Positions 58,642 through 64,000 of a stretch of DNA of 64,000 nt are shown here, piece after piece. Positions within the stretch are counted from its first letter, which is position 1; each line of letters starts with the position of its first letter. The DNA is taken from contig NW_025064887.1 in the NCBI RefSeq assembly GCF_019112545.1, positions 1,404,193 through 1,468,192 on the forward strand, in the 5' to 3' direction. A program made the position numbers and the translations under genes. Source of the stretch: Guyanagaster necrorhizus. Its lineage: Eukaryota; Basidiomycota; Agaricomycetes; Agaricales; Physalacriaceae. The notes under the pieces are model-generated. The model saw nothing but the letters and a program-made list of their open reading frames with translations. It made no database searches and was not told the origin of the DNA.

Positions 58642-60137
58642 ATGCCTGCTATCAACTCTGAATCACCAAACTTTGACTATGAGTTTTTTGAACTCCTTAC
58701 ATCAATCATCAGAACACTTTTAGACTTATTGGTGATCATACAGTTGATCCATAGATGCTAATCAGTTACTGCCTGAGCAATTAGACATTACCAGAAATTT
58801 CAGAATATTCACTATATCCTACAAAATGTAATCCCTGACCTTCTTCTACATAATATCTCTGAATTCTAATGAACATCCCATCAGCCTCAGGAATGAGCCA
58901 TACCAAAAGCTGGGCCTAGCAGTTCACATCAAGAAGACATTCAAGAAGAAAGAAATGAATACCCCCCCTCTAACAAACAAGCAGAAACCACAACTCTTGC
59001 CTCACAGGGTTTCAAAACCCATGGATTCTGCCTTCAGTTCCTAACCACAAAGACAAGGATCTCTCTACAGACTTCTTTGAGCAGTCTCCATCCTCTGACC
59101 CTTTCATCACCCCAAGAATCCATGGGATTGCTGACCATGCCTGAGATTTTCTTGATGCCACTAGGATGGCTCCAGAATCCCAACATCAGTCCCTGAATCT
59201 CTCACCCCTTTATATTACTCCAGAGCAAAGCCCTGCAACCACTCCTCACTCTCTCAGAACCAGCATGAAGATGGAGAGGAGCCCCTCTCAGTGAGCAGAT
59301 GATGAGTGACAAGAAAGAGAAACCCAAGACAAAATCATTCACTGATATTTTTCAAACTGAGATCTCAATATCCCATTCAATTATAATGCAGCAGTTTTAC
59401 AAGAGGAGCAGCAGATCAGATCACCTCACCCCTCCAGCATTGCCAGCCTTGCCCAAGCAGAAGCCCAGTGAGAAGCAGAAGAAGCTGAGTGGAATCAGCA
59501 ATAATGACAGCAACAGAGAGAAGCTGAGGTGGCTCACCTTGGAAGCAGCTCTCCAGGTTGGTATAGACTCCACTTGGAGCTCTCATTATCCACCTCTGTA
59601 TTTTGGGAACCAAGTACCAGTGACAATGATGACCCATGGATGGGTGGCCCTCATGAGATCCTCACTGCTGATGAGGCCAGAAGAAGGGATAATAACAGAA
59701 TCCCTCTCCTGGCTCAGGATGATGTCTGCCCTGCTAGCTCCAAGATTCTTGACTATCCTCCTTCCCAATATACTCCCAGTGCTGACACTGTGTTTGAAGA
59801 CAATGAGTCTGTCCTCAGACACTATGGGCTTTGAGTTCCTATCAATGCTCACATCTCTGCTCATGCCCTCTGTGGTTTCCTCAGAAGTAGAGTCACTCAA
59901 CAATTCCTCAATGAGTGGTTTCATGAAAACTTCTGCATCTATAGCAAAAGAGTGAAGAGCATGTGCACAACAGGAGAAAATCAGTATGACTCTGAAATTG
60001 GAAGGTGCTCTACCACAGACTACACTATCACAATTGCTTCAACCTCTTCAAGCTCTACCACTGGACCTAGTACACAGCTAGAGCAGCAGATCACCAGTGA
60101 CACTTTGACTGCCCAAAGCCAAGGGGAACATCTTTGA
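58642..60137 (+). pseudogene. E8 ORF1 remnant
   Basis: It starts ATGCCTGCTATC at 58642 and has a hydrophobic N-terminal run (FFELLTSIIRTLLDLLVII, near 58685-58740). The motif is present as DFLDATRMAPE (near 59150-59180). The Gln/Glu-rich region near 59385-59540 and HYGL-VPINAHI near 59820-59860 follow. It ends CAT-CTT-TGA (60129-60137). Start and end are in different frames, so at least one indel lies between. Length is about equal to E7 ORF1. Confidence 0.74.
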
Positions 60138-63100
60138 CCAGCCTGTCACCTCTCTTGTCAAGGACAAGGAGGACAAGAAATAGCTGGTCGAGGATAACAA
60201 GAACAGTGAAAGTAGTGGGCTACCTCAAGAAGGCAGGGACATTGTGTATTTTTATTCAGAAGACACAAATGAAGAGGCATTGGAGGAGAAGATATGCAAG
60301 ACAAAGGAGGAGGAATTTGAGAAGTTATATCAGAAGAAAGTAACATTTCTATGGTGTGATGACAACTGATTGTCATTACCAATAGAAAAATTATATATTA
60401 ATGAACCAACAGAAAGACAGGAGATTCTTAGACATGCTGCCACCAACTATGCAGCCAAAGTCTACAAAAGAAACCACCCAGAAGACTAACTTGGCCAATT
60501 ACTAGCCCATCAGTCACCATCCAAAGTCTGACCAATGCCTTGGTTGCCACCTATCATGCTAAAACAAGCTGTATACACAGCACTCTCAATCTAAAGCCAC
60601 TATAATCATACTCAACCTCCTTGGTACATACCTCAGCATCTTGGCTTTCTCAAACTTGTAGTTGGCCAAGCACTTGGCTGATCAGATATCAAAACCCATG
60701 GACAGGAGATGGCAGCCAACTACTAGCTGCTCAACCCCTGCTGGATAAAGCCTCAGGGAGTGAAACTAGAAAAGAGCCAGTCTGAGACAATCCAGAGGCA
60801 GTCTAGCTAGGGTTCACCATATAAGATAGAGTAGTCATACAGAAAGAGGTTGCCCCCCAGGAGAGCCCTGTGGCCCATGACAACTTCCTCTATTCATTCT
60901 CCAGACCACCAACTGACTGGCAATGATCCTCCTGTGAAGAATGGCCCAATCTGATAGGCACTCTATCAGAAAACACTGCAGTATTACAATGCAAACCAGA
61001 CCTACTAAGAAAGCCACATCCCTTCAAAGAGGCATCAGATGATATCAACCAGTTTCTAGTCAACTGTGAACAATACTTCAAGGTATATGTCAGTGACCTT
61101 GGGACAGACATGAACCATATAGTCTTTGCCACCTCATACCTTGAGGATAAGACAAAAACCTGGTGGATTCTAATCTTGCCCAACTTCTGATCCACCATGA
61201 GGGAACATTACTGGTACCCCTCATGGCCAGTATTCAAACAAATGCTCTATAACAAATTCATTAATTTAGCTGTACAAGAAGTGCACAAACAAAAGATCAA
61301 GGAGTGAAAGATAAGAGATAAAGTGGCAATGGATTACTTCAATGAGTTGGAATGACTCACCAAGCTCACTGGTGATGTGCTTGGTAATGGCTAAGTGACT
61401 AAGAGAGGTGAATGAGGAATGAACTCTCAAACACCAACACCTAACCACTCAATACACAATCATCAAATACAGTTGAGGTTGGTTGTTTCAAGTACAATAG
61501 AAGCACTCTTGCAGTCTTAAGTAAAATCAAAGAAACAGTCAATAAAGACAGTTATTCAACTCTATCTTGCTTTCAAAGATGCAATACTCATGAGAGTAGT
61601 TTATAGCAATGTTTAAGTATAATTAGAACTTAGAATCAACACAAAATTGCACTCCAAATCAACTTAGAATATTCTAAAATCCAATGAACTCTGAAACCCA
61701 AATACTAAGTCTATCAAGCACTTAGGCTTGACTAGCTGCACTCTTGGCTGGCTAGTGGTCCTCAAAACTGAAGAACTTATATTCTGATGCCAAAACCCTT
61801 ATAGTTTGGAACCCAAATTAATCCAAAACCCAAAATACAGTTATTATTTCAATCCAATTCTCTCTAAGTGACAAAGCAACTTAAATAAATCACTAAGTCG
61901 AAGCAGAACTCAAAATCCGTTGTCCCAGAGACTAGCTACAGTGGGCTAGAAGGCCTGAATGCAGAGGTGGGTTGCTTGGTTGCTATTTCCCCCCCATTCC
62001 CTTCTTTTATACACCAACAACAGGTACAGAATCTATAAATAAAGTATTCAAAATAATATTTCTCCTGTTTAAAGTGGAATCAGGCCATTATTCCGGAATG
62101 GTGGCACTTCTGGACTCCCCTAGGCTTGCTCAGAATCGCCTGGCCACCACACAGCTTTATTTTAAGCCTACAGTGCCTGTGGGTACCTAACTTCTTTCTG
62201 TCTACTCAGAGTTTTGATTCTCTGAGTTATTCTTAGTAGCTCAATTGATCAGGCCCAGTCAGACCCGGTCAACCAGTCCTATCCACTCTATTCCTCTCAA
62301 TTCTAAGTCCCTTAGGTCACCTGATACCTAGGAAATTTGGACTTAGGCATTTGAGTCAAAACTCACAGTGCTAGCCACAGATCATTGGGTCTCACTTCTT
62401 ACTGCTCCTGGATAATACTATCTCTACTCAATACTCCACAACTGGCTATGGTATTATACCCCTAGCTGTTTTAGAATATACTTGTCTTAGTGACATGTAG
62501 AATTGGCTCTATTTGAAGTACCATTTCTAAGTCCAACTTGGACTTAGTATTTTCCAAGGTGTGGTGCTGAACTTTTCTAAGTTCAAACCTGACTTAGGAT
62601 TTTTATCCTTAGGCCATGTTATTTTACAAAGTCCAATTTGGACTTAGTATTGGTGACTAGCATGACTATCAGCTTGGAGCCTCAGCCATAGTCCTCTACT
62701 AGCTAATGATCCTCAGTTACTAGCATATTCTAGTGTGTTATGCAGAATTTGCAAATTATAGAGCTGGACATATAGCCTGCATATCACTGGCATATAAGAT
62801 GATGTGGCAGATGATGGACAAATGGTCAAGGCCCTCAAAAGGGGAACCCCATCCTCTTATATTACAATGATTGCAGCCATTGGGATCAAACAGCTGATTC
62901 TAAAGAGATATGACAAATGGAAGAAGTGAATCATTGAAATGTACAAAGAGTGACAGTGGCAAAAAGTGAAACAATCCATCTTACAGGAGTACCAAAAGCT
63001 GAACCCACTATCAGCCTCTGGCAAGAATGCTAACACATCCAATGCTGTCAAACCAGAGTCTTCAATGGCTGGCCAGTCATACTCAGCCCAGAAAACAGGC

Positions 63101-63328
63101 ATGGGAATAACATACACCAGGACAAGGAAGCCTATGGACATCAACCAACTCAAGAAAAAGGAGAAATGCTTCAACTGTGGCCAGAAGGGCCACATGTTGA
63201 AGGATTGCCCCAAGAAGAAGTGCATCTGAGAAGATATTCACACACAGATTGCTGAACTACAAAAGAAAGAAGAAGAACTAGGCACTAATATAAAAGTGGA
63301 GGAGATAAAAGACAGGGCTGATCAGTGA
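60135..63328 (+). pseudogene. E8 ORF2 (gag), split by unit 2 copy B
   Basis: In the +1 frame from the ORF1 stop: FDQPVTSLVKDKEDKK near 60134-60180, EEALEEKICKTKEEEFEKLYQ near 60272-60335, a capsid-like region (DDINQFLVNCEQYFKVY near 61036-61090) and DYFNELE near 61333. Unit 2 interrupts at 61373. Gag resumes near 62791 (DDVADDGQMVKALKRGTPSSYITM), with the knuckle CFNCGQKGHMLKDC near 63168-63210 and TGA at 63326-63328. Confidence 0.83.
61373..62785. repeat. Unit 2, copy B (complete, about 1.4 kb)
   Basis: It matches 8455-9669 over its first roughly 1.2 kb and has a further roughly 190 bp. TCACTGG occurs on both sides (61366-61372 and 62784-62790), so a 4-7 bp target-site duplication is likely; exact ends are ambiguous. 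It starts TGATGTGC and ends near GCATATCA. There is no coding frame. On the minus strand TATAAAAGAAGGG (near 62000-62012) suggests an LTR promoter. Confidence 0.78.
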
Positions 63329-64000
63329 GCAATTCCACTGAGTCAGCCAAAGGACCTTATGGTGTGTGAACAACACTTAGGAAATGGACTAATAATACTT
63401 CTGTAGCTACTTCTATATCTAACTTATGCATGCATTTGGATATACTCAATAAAATCCCTATTTCACACACTATAGAATCACAAACAGAAAAAACTCAAAT
63501 ACCTATAGACTGAACAGAGTGAGAGGCTCCTAAGATATGACTCAAACTATTTAACACCAAATAGACTTGGAGGGCCATACATGAGATATCAACAGAAGCA
63601 GCAGTAAAGGCAGTACTCAAAAACTGGGTATATAAGACTCAAGTCAGAGAAGTTGTCCACAAGATGGTCGAGAGACTGAAGAAGATAGAAAGAAACTGAG
63701 CTCTAGAATAGCTCAATGAGCTACATGGACTGTGAAGATATGTCTGCCAAACTAAGACCACAGGATGGAATCTCATGACTAAAGCCCAAATCAAGACTCT
63801 AACCAACTGAGCAGCTCATTCAGTTGTCATATTGGTCAACAACAGCTGCACTGGCAGTTCAATCAATCAGGCTTTCATCAACAAACACCAGCTCTCCACA
63901 TGAGCCACTGCCACTCTCATCTCCATATACAATGCAGACAGAACCAAGAATCAAGCTGGTTCCATCACTGAATTCATCAAACTCCAACTCACTATTGAGA
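63329..64000 (+). pseudogene. E8 pol, start to protease
   Basis: Linker with LHLDILNKIPIS-type sequence near 63430-63465 and a Trp-rich segment near 63540. The protease is recognisable as VILVNNSCTGSSINQAFINKHQLS (near 63825-63900), where DSGC has become NSC. The sequence runs to the window edge at SITEFIKLQLTIE. Confidence 0.83.

Larger units (their letters stand above)
58140..64000 (+). mobile_element. E8: plus-strand element, 3' part outside the window
   Basis: It has the 5' LTR, primer site, ORF1, gag (interrupted by unit 2 copy B) and pol up to the protease at the window end. CAAAA at 58135-58139 should recur at its right boundary. It is heavily CpG-depleted and stop-ridden. Confidence 0.88.

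Noticed and set aside
59299..59955. A 218-codon frame in E8, the longest open frame in an old copy
   Set aside because: The DSLDATRMA motif and the part shared with E7 ORF1 are in another frame. It is kept only as evidence for the possible overlap, not as a gene.

Overview
The window looks like fungal heterochromatin built almost wholly from nested Ty3/gypsy LTR retrotransposons of one family. A filamentous fungus, probably a basidiomycete, is suggested by the only host-like exon (a ferric reductase NAD-binding region at 1-343), the Tf1/sushi-like chromovirus architecture, and mutation decay directed at CpG. The species cannot be named from the sequence. The elements are called E1-E8 here, in order of position.

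Layout. 1-343: partial ferric reductase exon (minus strand), the only CpG-normal host sequence. 344-1967: gene-free spacer. 1968-9669: broken pol pieces, two LTRs, and an unrelated repeat ('unit 2', copy A, 8455-9669). 9670-16845: E1 (+), carrying a solo LTR at 12413-12869. 16846-29828: E2 (-), interrupted by complete E3 (-, 20392-29481, target-site duplication TACAG). 29829-58139: E4 (+), interrupted first by complete E5 (+, 30807-46879, duplication CCTCT) and then by complete E7 (-, 49044-57139, duplication AAAAC). E5 itself holds complete E6 (-, 30953-39039, inside E5's 5' LTR) and a solo LTR (42213-42726). 58140-64000: E8 (+), inserted in E4, carrying unit 2 copy B, and cut by the window edge. 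Counting outside-in, the junctions support a nest up to seven deep.

Element plan. A full copy is about 8.1-8.3 kb: LTR of 444-472 bp, primer-binding site, ORF1 (about 496 aa, N-terminal membrane segment, unknown function), ORF2 (gag with a CCHC knuckle), pol (protease, RT, RNase H, HHCC/DD35E integrase, chromodomain), polypurine tract, LTR. ORF1 to ORF2 is a +1 overlap and ORF2 to pol is a -1 overlap. The primer-binding site does not look like a tRNA complement. It is the exact reverse complement of 13 nt lying about 28 nt downstream of the LTR TATA box, as expected of a self-primed Tf1/sushi-type element.

Decay. Outside E7 and the host exon CpG is nearly absent and TpG/CpA abound; almost all LTR-pair differences are transitions. 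E7 is the youngest copy: its LTRs differ by about 23 transitions in 444 bp, and 16 of its 17 in-frame stops are TGA. No copy in the window is intact, so all coding features except the host exon are called as pseudogenes.
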